Assembly: GCA_037178975.1 (NCBI GenBank)
Contig: JASJZH010000005.1
Location: 62,001-126,000, forward strand
DNA: 64,000 nucleotides
Direction: 5' to 3'
From: Oscheius tipulae
Lineage: Eukaryota; Nematoda; Chromadorea; Rhabditida; Rhabditidae
The notes below the pieces were generated by a model. It ran no database searches, was not told the origin of the DNA, and worked only from the letters and a program-made list of their open reading frames with translations. A program made the translations under genes and the position numbers. Shown here in pieces: positions 34,951-45,042 of the stretch. Position 1 is the first letter of the stretch. Each line of letters starts with the position of its first letter.

Positions 34951-35372
34951 TCATTCCAAGACAGTTAAAAGGACCATTACAATCCAGCTCCGGATTTGGA
35001 TTACTTTCCACATACACATTGTTCGGATTCTCCCAAATGAACGGCTCCTAGCAGGATTCACCGTTACTGGTCCTACATTTTTTTACCCTAGTGGGCTGTA
35101 CGACCCTCTGCGTTCTCTCACTGGCTATTGGGAACCTCGAATTCGAGAGGCTTCGACTTCTGGTAGGCAGTCCCTGTGTCTCGCTGTATCTCAAACGTTC
35201 ACGGCTTCCTACAATCAGATGCTGAAATAGAATTTCTCAAAATTTCTGGTTTTTATACCCTTGATGTGCTGGGAACTTCGAGGGTCGAAAAACTTCTGCT
35301 CAGAAACAAAGATCCATAGGCAGGTGGTCGTGAGTCATCGATTGCATCGCAATATCTTGGAGGGGGTTCCAT
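34951..35372 (-). CDS. PPxY membrane microprotein G (minus strand; 3' end uncertain)
   Basis: Exon 1 (35372-35259) encodes MEPPPRYCDAIDDSRPPAYG and so has two PY motifs, PPPRY and RPPAYGSLF. Exon 2 (35221-35087) is a Ser/Arg-rich linker. The last exon (from 35047) is ambiguous. In the frame reached by phase-0 splicing it gives a non-hydrophobic stretch ending NCLGMTVCSLG, perhaps spliced further to 34716. In the +1 frame it gives the helix SWIVMVLLTVLE and a stop at 34951, homologous at DNA level to the last exon of gene H. The family architecture favours the helix frame, which would need another donor such as tcgag|gttccc. It may also be frameshifted. It is transcribed away from gene H, 256 bp apart. 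Confidence 0.55.
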
Positions 35373-35594
35373 AGAGTAGGAAGGAAAATTAGAGGAACTG
35401 TCAGGTCAGAAGGCAACTGGATCTTCTAAGGGGAAATTACGATTTGACTCACTTTCTGCTCCTAGATCGCAGTTTTCGCAATGCTCTGACGTCAGTTCGC
35501 TTCTATTTCCAGCTGGGGCGGACGCGCCTTTCTCTTTTCGAGTCCAAAAGACCAAAGAGTAGATCGATCCTGCTCTGTCCAGTGCTCGCGTCCA

Positions 35595-35602
35595 TTATAT
35601 AT
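35595..35602 (+). promoter_or_regulatory. TATA box of microprotein H
   Basis: cattatatattc, about 30 bp before the start codon at 35629, fits a core promoter. Confidence 0.45.
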
Positions 35603-35628
35603 TCTTCTCCTTGTTGAACACCCCACAA

Positions 35629-36441
35629 ATGAGCACCCCACCGAAATATTCCGAAATAATAGAACGAGCCCCAGAAGTTGTCATTAATCTGCTCCCTCCT
35701 GAACCACCGCCACCGTATGATCTCGCTGCGGAGAGCATCGTGAGCCTTTCTTAAACTGTAAAAATTTTAAGTTTTAAGGATCTCACGATTCGAACACCGT
35801 CACCTGTCAGAGCTCCCGCTAGAAGTCCATACAGAACACCATCTCCATCTGTCCACAGAATCTTGAGAGAAGACACATGGCTTGGCGAACCGGTTGAAAA
35901 GAGAGACAGAGAGTATGGAGTTTTGAAATATTTAGGTTCATATAACTGGAGCACCGTCACCTAACCGAGCAGTACGAGCTCAAGAGACTACAACATCTCT
36001 ATGTCCCTTTAGAGCCCTGTTTGAAAGGGATGACACTTGGCTTAGCGAGTCGGTAAGGCTTTCACTCTGTCTCTCTGTTTCACTGTCTTTCTATCTCTGT
36101 ATATCACTTCTCTCTCTCTCTCTCTGTTTCTCAGTTTACCTGTCTCTCTGTCTCACTGTTGCTCTGGGGGGAGGGAGCACAGTGAAAGACGAGAAAAAAA
36201 AGAGACGGAGAAATAAAGTGACAACAACTGTCAATTTTTCAGAATCATGGCATCTGTTGCATCAGTTGCAGCGAATACAATTGTTGTAAGCGACCTCCCT
36301 TCTTTTGGCTCGTACTATTTTGGGTCGTACTCCGTTGGTCCTATAACATATTCTCAAAACTCACCAATTTTAGTTCTTGCTGTGATAGCTATTCTATTTG
36401 GGGTCCTTGTAACTGTCTTGGAATGGCAGCCTGCTCACTAG
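35629..36441 (+). CDS. PPxY membrane protein H (about 178 aa)
   Basis: Exon 1 (35629-35739) starts MSTPPKYSEIIERAPEVV and contains PPPPYDL, thus two PY motifs; it is closely similar to the start of gene L. Exons 2 (35779-35892) and 3 (35936 to 36048 or 36052) are duplicates of each other: both are Ser/Pro/Arg-rich and end DTWLGEP or DTWLSES. The last exon (36243-36441) gives a strong C-terminal helix, SPILVLAVIAILFGVLVTVL, ending EWQPAH, if exon 3 ends at ga|gtcggt. With the stronger donor tcg|gtaagg the frame changes to another hydrophobic reading (PPFFWLVLFWVVLRWSYNIF). The 36250 ATG also directly follows tttttcag and could start a separate 64-aa protein. The helix reading is my choice. Confidence 0.6.
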
Positions 36442-36765
36442 GTATGTCTCCGGCAATGTCAACGACAGCACGAAGTATCCATCTGTACCATATCATGGAA
36501 GAGTATGGGATCAATCCAAAGTATGCAAATAAAAAAGCGTCAATAAAACAGAGAAGCAAAGATTCAGAGAGACAAATTGAGGAAAAGAAGCAGAGAGATA
36601 GAAAGACAGTGAGAAATGCCAAGAATTTTGAGAAGTCCTTTGGTAACTCGTTTAGTCATAATCAGCGATTTGTATTTGTCTGATTAGACAAAGACAGAGG
36701 CAGAAAAGAGAAAGGGATAGAGACAGAGATAGACAGAGATATTTCTTGTTTATTAAATGTTTCGC

Positions 36766-37026
36766 TCAAACAACAGTCAAGAGCATAATGACGACAGTAA
36801 AGATAATGATCACGATAGCCAAAAGTAAGACGGTCAGGATCATCATCCGATTAGTAAACGCCCGTTTTGCTGAAATTTTTTAGATGTTCCGCTTCATGCT
36901 AAACTTACAAATGTTGGGATGATTGCTGAGAGCCGGCTCTGATTCGTAAGGATGACCGGGAGAGTAGGCATTAGGATAGGGCAGTGGTTGTTCCTCGTTC
37001 ATGAGGCTTTCCTTGTAGTTTTGCAT
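36766..37026 (-). CDS. Tail-anchored membrane microprotein J (73 aa)
   Basis: Exons 37026-36909 and 36869-36766 join in phase 1. The N-terminal half is rich in Pro and Tyr (LPYPNAYSPGHPYESEP) without a perfect PPxY; the C-terminal half is a single long helix, MMILTVLLLAIVIIIFTVVI, running to the last residue. Such a protein would be inserted as a tail-anchored protein. The ATG is one base after atttttag, a likely trans-splice acceptor, and AATAAA lies on the minus strand at 36754-36749, 12 bp past the stop. The different intron phase sets it slightly apart from the other family members. Confidence 0.75.
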
Positions 37027-37537
37027 TCTAAAAATTCAAGTTCGTGTGTAGGCTGGGAGAATATGGGAAGCGGCGGCATGAGACTTTGTTTTTGAAAGGG
37101 AATAGAACCACGAGAGCGCCGAAGGTACATAGTAAACAGGGCTAAAGTCAACAGAGGAGGGCGATAACAATTTGCAACAAACTTACGGGTCAAAGGATCG
37201 ACTTGAGGACAAGCAAAGTTTTCAGGGACCAGAAATAACTGATTTGGAAGCATTGTGGAGAAAAAAGAACAGTACGAGCGTATTCAGAACCCTCGAAAAC
37301 TTCTTTGGAGTTTTTGAGGGTGCTGAACACAATCCCGTTGTCCGTTTTGGTCTAGAAATTATTCTTACAGCTATGGCGAGAGATCTTGGTCGTTTTCTAA
37401 TACCACATGGAAGCAAATTTCCAATTTGGCTTTGCCCCCATTGCTTTCTTGACCATGTTTGTCCTCGGGCTGAGCCGACCCCGAGTTCATTGTTCACTGT
37501 GTCGAAAAACGGCTGTATTCTTCTTGTTCAAAATCTC

Positions 37538-38004
37538 ATGTGCGACGCCAAGCTGCACATACAGTCACCCTACAACTTCTCAGAACAGTTTATTTATGAT
37601 AGCAGCTATGTTTCGGTACATCCTCACCATTTCCCATAACTCAATGTTCAGAGCACTTACCTACGACCAACTACAGTCATACCATTCGCTTTTGAAGAGC
37701 CAGGTACTTTATTTTCCACCTTTTTCTTACAGGCCAAAACATTCCAGAAAGATCGTCATCGTGTCAAAGAGCATGTGGATGGATCTGTTGTTTTCTCATT
37801 GTGTTTGCACACCTCCTAGTTATTTCCTTCTTTGTCTGGTGGATCTACTTCAGTAGTGAGTGGCTCGACAATAGTCAACTTGCAAAAGGCCAGAGGAAGA
37901 GAGATCTCGATACTGTATTGAAAGAACTCGTCAAGAGATACGGAAAGAATAAATCTTCGCAATATGTCTCTCTCTCTGTTTCTTTGTTTCTGTTACCTAT
38001 CTAG
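37538..38004 (+). CDS. Single-pass membrane protein K (about 133 aa)
   Basis: Three exons join in frame: 37538-37615, 37652-37703 and 37733-38004, with introns of only 36 and 29 bp. The N-terminus contains IQSPYNFSEQF and RPTTVIPFAFEEPGQ, Pro/Tyr-containing but without PPxY. A Cys-rich helix follows, WICCFLIVFAHLLVISFFVW, then a lysine-rich cytosolic-type tail (LDTVLKELVKRYGKN). The last few codons run into CTCTGT intronic sequence, so the true end may be spliced. The 29-bp intron is near the lower limit for splicing, so the second junction is the weak point. Confidence 0.5.
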
Positions 38005-38195
38005 TCACCCTATTAACGGGGCATTTGTGGAAATGTTCACATAATGACGGCCGAACGGACAAATCGATTGTCACTCACGGCTCTCAGCTCCGGCTGGGGA
38101 GAAAAGCAGGAGCAGCACAATATACCTTAATTTTTATGAACATCCCGGCGCTTTCACTAACTGATTTTTCTCGTCTTAGTTTTTTTTCCAGAGAA

Positions 38196-38893
38196 ATGTC
38201 TGTTCCACCGCCAAAATACAGCCCGAGGGGAGAGGCACCTGAGGTTTCTGTCAACCTTCTCCCACAAGAGGACCCACCACCTTATGAGGCAATTTTTCCA
38301 GAAAGTTCTGGTCAAAGTTTGGAAATTCGGGTGAGAGAAAAGAAAATGTACATTTTTTACTGTTTCAGAGGTACCCAGAAGTTGAATTACAGCCGATAAG
38401 TACAAACCCTGGATCAAAGAAAAACATGTTTTGCGGTATGTTTTTATTTAGTTTTCTTAAGAAAAATACTTCAGGTGTTTTGATATTTTTGTTAATTTTT
38501 AAAATGGGAGTGGTTCTACTTCGAATGCACAAAGAGGACAATCGGAGGACGGATGAGGCTCAGCGAAAGACGTGGTTTGAAAGTCAGCCCAAAAGTAAGT
38601 GAGAGTGAGAGGCACTGACAGACAGAAAGACAGAGAGACAGAGACATTCTTCAGAATACGACTGGGCGCAACCTGAAGATACAGGTCACTCTAATTCTGT
38701 CCTGCTCAAAAGCTTACAAGGTCTCAGCTCCAATGTAACAGCTATTATCGGATCTGAACCATCTAAAAGAATGGGTTTGCCCTGCTATGCAATCCTACAA
38801 TGGGCTGTCTTTTCAGAAAAACTCGAAGATGTGGCGAAAAACCCCCGAGGTTTTTTCAATTCTTTCTACAAATCGATGAATAAAACGGTTTGA
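38196..38893 (+). CDS. PPxY single-pass membrane protein L
   Basis: Exon 1 (38196-38330) begins MSVPPPKYSPRGEAPEVSV and includes DPPPYEAIFPE, two PY motifs; it is a near paralogue of exon 1 of gene H. Exon 2 encodes RYPEVELQPIS, exon 3 a helix (VLIFLLIFKMGVVLL) preceding a charged segment, and the last part runs from YDWAQPEDTG to the stop at 38893. The ATG lies four bases after ttttttttccag. Unlike the small members the helix is central and a C-terminal region of over 100 residues follows; an extra intron near 38817 is possible. The stop is two bases from the stop of the convergent gene M. Confidence 0.65.
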
Positions 38894-38895
38894 TT

Positions 38896-39338
38896 CTATG
38901 TAACAATGACTGGTTCGGTAGCCAAGTAAGGAGCGTAGTTAAGCCTCGATGTTCCAGCCAGCTTGGCCAGGTGCTGCTCCCTCTCGTGCCAGACAGCGTA
39001 AAGAAGAATAGTCGACATAATGAGTATCAGAATGATAAGAAAGATCCAAAAGTCTGTAAAGATCTTCCTGATTAAAGCGATTAGATAGAAAGACGAACAG
39101 TGACACAGAGAGATAGAGAGATAAAGAGATAGAGAAACAGAACCAATGCATATGGCTCAAGAGCAAACTTGCCTCTCCAAGTGTTGTAGTACCTTCCGAG
39201 ACCACCATTATCATGTCGGATAGGCTTGTACCGCTTGACCGAGAACGTACGGGGTGGAAGACTACTGTAGGGTGGAGGCTCCAGGACTACAACTGTAGCG
39301 GAAGAAGGACAAGAAGCAGTATAGGACACGGCTTCCAT
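38896..39338 (-). CDS. PPxY single-pass membrane microprotein M (113 aa)
   Basis: Exons 39338-39169 and 39067-38896 join in phase 2 (donor ggcaa|gtttgc, acceptor tttaatcag). Exon 1 carries EPPPYSSLPPRTFSVKRY; exon 2 begins KIFTDFW and gives the helix IFLIILILIMSTILLYAVW, then a tail ending YLATEPVIVT. The alternative donor at tgcattg|gttctg would break the helix frame, so I prefer the one given. It is transcribed toward gene L, leaving two bases between the stop codons, so the transcripts must overlap at their 3' ends. Confidence 0.7.
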
Positions 39339-39883
39339 GAGAAGGCGATGAAAGAAAAAAGAAACACCTGCCGGGTGAGGGCATTTAGGCTGAAAAAGAC
39401 ACCTGTTTTACTGGGAAACTATAAATTCGGAATAGTTGCAAGAAAAATGGTTCGGTACAAAAAAAGTGGAGATTTTGTTTTTTGTTCCTGTTTTTCTGTA
39501 TTTCTGTCGTTCTGTCTATCTATCTCTTTTTCTCTCTGTCTCTCTGGTGTTTCCACTTGCATTATCTAAAAGTTGCTGAACTGTTTCGCCAGTCTCTCCT
39601 ATCTCTTGAGTGTTCTCCGAGCCTGACATCATGTTATTCTATTTCTGTGCTAAAGTATTCGCTTGGAAAGAAAAAATTTTGATTTGTGAAAGGTTTTTTG
39701 TCGCCGACCATTGTCTCTTCTCCGAATCAAACCACGCCTGACTCTTATCAGTCAAACAGACCAAATCACTTTCTGGTCAGCCTTTCGCAAGAGACCTTGC
39801 CCCTACTATTTAAACATCGAACCCTGCTCTGCACTATCTCTCTCGCTGTTTGCTATCTCACTCTCCCACTGCCGAAGATTGAA

Positions 39884-41706
39884 ATGATTCTGTTGATGCT
39901 TTTAGTCAGCTGGCTCGGGCATGAATATATTATACTTCTAGTCGTCGGTCTAATCGGCTACTACTTGTTCAAGTTCTACAGGAATGTCAGCAGATACCCG
40001 AAGGGGCCTTTCCCTCTTCCTTTTATTGGCAATGCGCACCAGGTAAGCTCTGTCACCCTGTCTTTCTGCCTCTGTTACTGAGACTCTTTGTTCCAGATAA
40101 CTCCTTATCACCTGCACGAAGACTTTGAAAGATTCTCCAAGGATTACGGAGATGTCTTCACTATCTTCATCTTCGGACAGCCGCTGGTAGTTCTGATGAG
40201 GAGCGAGGCTATCAGGGAAGCCATCGTCGTCAAGGGCGAAAACTTTGTCAATCGGACCGGGGAATTTCCGGAAGACGTCTTCCAAGTGGTGGAAAATGGC
40301 GGTATCATCTTCTCTTCCGGTGACAATTGGCGAGAACAGCGAAGGAACGCTCTTCACATCCTGAGAGATTTCGGCGTGGGGAGGAATCTGATGGAGGAAC
40401 AGGTTCACACTCAGTTGGAAGAGTTTATCGACAATATCAGGAGTTTGAAAAATAAGGACAGCGTGGATCTGAACACCCCAATACAGGTTGAAACCTTTTT
40501 TTAGGGAGTACACTAAATAGTTCAGATTGTGGTCTCCAATGTCATCAACAAGCTCCTTTTCGGCTACAGCTATCCGCACAACGACTCGGATCGTCTGGTT
40601 TCCTACGCCCTGACAATCAACAACCTGTTCTCGGAAATGTTCAAGAGTATGCTCATTCTCGTCTGCCAGATAGTTCCAGTGGCCAAGAAGATTCCTTTCA
40701 TTTATCAGAGAGCAGTTGGTAAACATGTGGACAAGATGAACTGGGTAAGTCTCTCTGTCTCTCTGTCGTTCTGTTTTCGGTTCTTTATGATTTATATTTC
40801 TAGTGCCTGGACTTTGTCAAAGAAGACGTCAAGAATTGCCTCAAAGACTACTCGAAAGATGATGAGCCCATCTGTTTTGCCCAGGCCTACTACCAAAAAA
40901 TGGACAGCAACGAGTACTTAAAGTATAGTCAGGCCATTAGAGTCAAAGTCTATTCGTTCAGCATGGAAAATCTCTATAACGTCTGTGCCGACTTCTTTAT
41001 GGCCGGCATGGAGACGACCACTCACACTCTTCGCTGGGCTATGCTATATTTGGCAGCAGATCCAGAAATGCAGACAAAGTTGAGGGCTGAGATTGAGGAA
41101 GTATGCGGAAAGAGACTGCCGTCGTTGAAGGACAAGCCAAAAATGCCATACACAAGTGCGTTCCTGGCTGAACTACAGAGAGCCTGCAACCTGATTCCGT
41201 TTAATCTTCAGAGGAAGAATACTGAGGTAAAGTCGGTTGGCAGAGAGGCAAAGAGATAAAGAGACAGAAATAGAGACCTCTCTGTAAGGAAAACCGCTTT
41301 CAGGAAACTGTCATTCAAGGAAAGACCATCCCTGCAGGGACCTGTGTGGTGCCTCAAATCCACAGCATAATGTCTGATCCCAAACTCTTCCCAGAGCCCG
41401 AAAAAGTCAAGCCCGAACGTTTCTTAAACGAAGACGGCACCTTCAACACGGATCTCGTCAGCAATGTTGTCCCGTTCGGTCTGGGCAAGCGACAGTGTGC
41501 TGGAGAGTCACTAGCCAAGGCTGAACTCTTCCTCGGAGTCACCACATTCTTCCAAAAGTGGGTTTCAGAAGGTGTTTCCGTGTAAGAATAACCATTCCAG
41601 ATACCGTGTCTCGGTTGCTGATGGTCAAGAAACCGACTTGCAGCCGAACTATGGAACGGCACTCTACCCCAAGCCACATCTGTACAAACTTGAAGAAGTG
41701 AATTGA
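39884..41706 (+). CDS. Cytochrome P450 (516 aa)
   Basis: Six exons close in frame: 39884-40042, 40097-40486, 40526-40744, 40804-41226, 41304-41557, 41601-41706. An N-terminal membrane anchor (IILLVVGLIGYYLF) is followed by the Pro-rich hinge YPKGPFPLPFIGN. The helix-C motif WREQRR, helix-I oxygen-binding motif MAGMETTTHTLRW, an ExxR candidate (ELQR), the PERF motif (VKPERFLN) and the haem-binding loop FGLGKRQCAGESLA with its axial cysteine are all present. Hinge and haem loop place it in the CYP2 clan, which in nematodes includes the CYP14, CYP33 and related families. Expected role: NADPH-dependent monooxygenation of lipophilic compounds in the endoplasmic reticulum. The substrate cannot be told from sequence. 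Confidence 0.95.
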
Positions 41707-41777
41707 GAAATACTGCTCTTAATATGCAATAAATGTTTATTCAAAAATGTACATACAGTGAGAAAAGTAGAAGTGCC

Positions 41778-42273
41778 TCACCCGTTCCGTCTCATCAACT
41801 CTTCAAATTTCGTGTCCAGTGGGTTCATAGAGGTGGCGAGACTTTTCAAGGTGACCAATAGATTTCGAGCCGTCTCTCTATTCACGATCCGCTCAGCTCT
41901 TTTCTCTAACCGTTTTTGGAAAATGATGTGGACGATGATGAAACGGATGACGAAGGCCAGAAAGAGGAGTAGGATAAAAATACAAACTCCGCACAGGAGC
42001 GCTAACAAGATTTTCTGTCCCCGGGTGAATCTTCGACTGGAGCTTGGTCGTTTCGGTGTGAATTTGCTCGGGTTCTTCCAGGACCTCACCTATCGTTTAA
42101 CTTAGACAAAACAGCTCGGAACTTACTGCAGGTTTCGGGTCAGAATCCTGAGTCACAACCAGGGCTGGAGGAATTTCAATACTGAAGCTAGGATTGGTGA
42201 CACTGGCATATTCATTAGAAGTTGTCTCAGTATTAGCCGAAACTGCAGAGTCGGGAGAGGGGGAAGAGCCCAT
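41778..42273 (-). CDS. Single-pass membrane protein N (152 aa), unidentified
   Basis: Exons 42273-42127 and 42089-41778 join in phase 0. The N-terminal exon is Ser/Thr/Pro-rich (MGSSPSPDSAVSANTETT). Exon 2 has a basic segment with RFTRGQK, then a very long helix (ILLALLCGVCIFILLLFLAF and on through IRFIIVHIIF) and a basic tail ending ELMRRNG. No PPxY. The TATA-like TATAAATA on the minus strand at 42318-42311 supports this start. It lies tail-to-tail with the P450 gene, 71 bp apart. I do not recognise a family. Confidence 0.7.
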
Positions 42274-42279
42274 TTTTAG

Positions 42280-42935
42280 AACAATGGACAATGGAAATGA
42301 CCACCTGCTGTATTTATATGGGCAGCACTGTGTGGTCACTTGGGGACAAAAATAAACACAAGGTTTTAGAGCAAATATACAGAGAGATAGAGAGACAGAG
42401 AGGCAGAGAGACGGGAAGATAGAGAAGCAGGGAAACAGAGAGACAGATACAAATGCACAGAGAAACAGAGAGGCAAAGAGATATCTGACCATTTTGGATC
42501 AGGCCCCTAAATTTCGTAAATACCTGCTGAAGTTGAACTCTTTGATCCTGTCTCTGTTCCAATCTATGACTGATGTTTGAGAGCACCTTCTTGCCTGTTT
42601 GTGACAAGGTCCTAATTGCTTTGAGAAACGAAAGTTTTGAGAAAATTATAGTAGTTATTGAGAAGATAGTCAGAGCGACAGAAAGATTAGACGAGCTGAG
42701 TGATTTAAAAAAAAATGGGACCTGGAGCTTTCCGAGAAGACGGAAAATAAGAAAAGCAATTTCTTGCAGGAACCTCCAGGGATTTCGTCGTGTCACCGGA
42801 ACGATAGGATGCAGAGGAAGTTCTCTCTCTCTCTAGGAAACTTGACCGATTAACAAGCTACCAGATTATTTTCCTCCTCATACGCTACAGTAATGACAAA
42901 AAAGTAAGATAGTTTGAGGGATCACCGTTTCGTCT
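42280..42935. other. Spacer with a possible minus-strand exon
   Basis: A minus-strand frame from 42796 (MTRRNPWRFLQEIAFLIF) runs about 90 codons to a donor-like cagcag|gtattt near 42522, but no partner exon or family was recognised. A GACAGAG tract at 42370-42480 follows. I do not call a gene. Confidence 0.25.
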
Positions 42936-42939
42936 TGCG

Positions 42940-44185
42940 CTACTGAGAGCTAGAAGTCTCCATGACAAAAGCATTATTCAGAACATCAGTACGATTGTTG
43001 CAAAACCGCTTTCGGACGTCTTTTCTCAGAGTGGGAGAGCAGACGAGCATGAGGAACGGAGGAGAGAGACAGACGAGTTGGAAGAAGAACGAATACAGGT
43101 AGGTTGGGATGAAAGAGGCATTAGGGACAGCCACAAAGAGCTTAAGTTTAAATTTTTCAGGACTCATGTGCAAATAAAACTTACCGAGTTGATGGCGAAG
43201 ATAGATGTGATGAAAAAGTAGACATGATTGAAGACGACCAGGCGAATTTCCTCGGTTCGAGAACTGTGCTTGTAATAGCGGAATCGCTGAAGTACGTTCG
43301 AACTGTAGGACAGTATACTCACAAGAACAACTCGGGACAAGGTGACGACGTTGCAGGTGAAGGTCAAAAGGATGAAGCCTATACAGGTGAAGAAGTAGAC
43401 TATAGGGTCATTGAACTGGAAGAAGGACAGTTTGTCCACTACCGGTCTCTCTGTCTGTCTCACTGTCACCCTATCTCTTTGTTTCTCCATCTCTCCGTCT
43501 TCCTGCTTCCCTGTCTCCTTGTCTACCTGTCTATCCTGTTCCCCTGTTTCCCTATCTTTCTATCTCTGTCTCTCTATCCCCATGTCTCTCTCTTCCTCAC
43601 CTTTCGGTCGGGCAACACTGATTCAATTCTGTGCATGTCCGCATAATTGAAGTAGATAAAGGCTGTCTCTGCCATGGCATCATGCCCAACAGCTATAATC
43701 GGCCAAAGAACCGTGATCAAGAAGACGTAGTTGAGTGGAGTTTTCCAGATCTGCAGCGTCCTTACTATTGATTCTATGCTGCTGACTCACCGTCTCGTAG
43801 GCCAGCTGAAAGAACACGTAGCTGAAGCGGTTGATTGAGAGAAGAAGAATACAGCTAAAGTGGATGTAGTTGAAGTAGCAGATGCCGGCAGCCAAGACGC
43901 TCGAGATTGGCCAGGGAATGTAGGGAAGGACATAGGCAAGAAAACAGGCACCGCAAGTAGCCAAAGGCAGCTGCATAGCCATGAAATAGTTGACCCAGGC
44001 CAGCGAGTTCTGAACAGATTTTATTGTAGGAATAACTCAGAACTTGCCATAATGACGGTGAAGACCAGAATCTTGTAGTAGGACCTCGCATGCGGCTTCG
44101 GACTCTTCAACACGGCGATTCCGATAAAGACAGAGAGCGGTGTTGAGACGCAAAAACAGAACAGGCAAAACCAGAGCCCGATCAT
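42940..44185 (-). CDS. Srg-like 7TM chemoreceptor 1 (about 312 aa)
   Basis: Five exons close in frame: 44185-44048, 44009-43791, 43750-43601, 43415-43185, 43140-42940. Seven hydrophobic segments can be placed. Helix 3 ends in SCILLLSINRFSYVFFQ, matching the LxxxNRFTxxxFPxK signature of the nematode Srg family; the intracellular loop RYYKHSSRTEEIRLVVFNHV matches the KxELRLVxHN block of the three neighbours. The first intron begins GCAAGT rather than GT, at the position where receptor 2 has GTGAGC. The start could be up to 73 codons further upstream (44404). The C-tail ends METSSSQ. It is probably an odorant or pheromone receptor in chemosensory neurons. Confidence 0.8.
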
Positions 44186-45042
44186 TTTGATGAGACTCTT
44201 TGGTCGCGAGTTCCTGTTGCTCGTCTCCGGCTTCACAAACTGCAAATTGAAGGCCTTGCCGTTACCTGGGACGACGGTAATGGCCGGTTTGGAGACAGCG
44301 AAGAAGAAGTGGTGGGTGTTTCTGTGAATCAAACGTCGCAAGAAAATTAGTGTTTTCCGCGGTAGCGACTCGGAGATACCAAAAAGTGCAGAGGAAACAT
44401 TCACTATTCTCCCTTATTTGGAAGCTAGTGAAAGAAGAACGAGGTTCTTGCAGGCGACAATAAAAGGACTGCGGGCGGAAGATTAATAGATCTCCAAGAA
44501 ATGAGGACATTTTGCAGAGGGCAAAACCATGTCTCTGTCTCTCTATGGGACTCATCATTGTGACGCAGATTCTCTCCGTTGTCTCAAAACCTCTCTCTTT
44601 CCACTGTTTTGATCGTGCACACGTATAATTTTCTTACTGTAACTATGCGCACGAAGCATGTTTTGCCGGTATAAAACTGAAAAACTTGTCCAGACTTCCC
44701 ACTAGCTCGTTCTCCTTCCCCCTATCTCGTGTCTCTGATTTTTGGCTCCAGGCACCTCCAGCACTTTTTGTTTACCCGTACCGTCTCACAGACTCATTAC
44801 AAGGTTTTACATCTGCCGTCTACTGTGAAAATAGACAGGGTTCAATTCCATCCCTGTAAACCCAGACAAACATCAAAGACTCAACTGTTCTCAACCTTTT
44901 GCCATGTCCATTCTTTCCATCAAACACTGTTCATAATTACGTAATTCTGACAGCTTGACTTGCTTGTAATTGACCTCAAAATGATAGGTATTCTTAAAGG
45001 ACAAGACATTGTGGCCGAGTCATTATTTCAGAAATCAAGCCG

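Noticed and set aside
37172-37639. 155-codon plus-strand frame
   Set aside because: Only its last 26 codons before a donor belong to microprotein K; the upstream part has no features.
39213-39569. 118-codon plus-strand frame
   Set aside because: It overlaps antisense exon 1 of gene M and then an intronic CTCTGT tract.
43224-43650. Plus-strand frames of 79-140 codons
   Set aside because: Antisense to the fourth exon and the CTCTGT-rich intron of Srg-like receptor 1.
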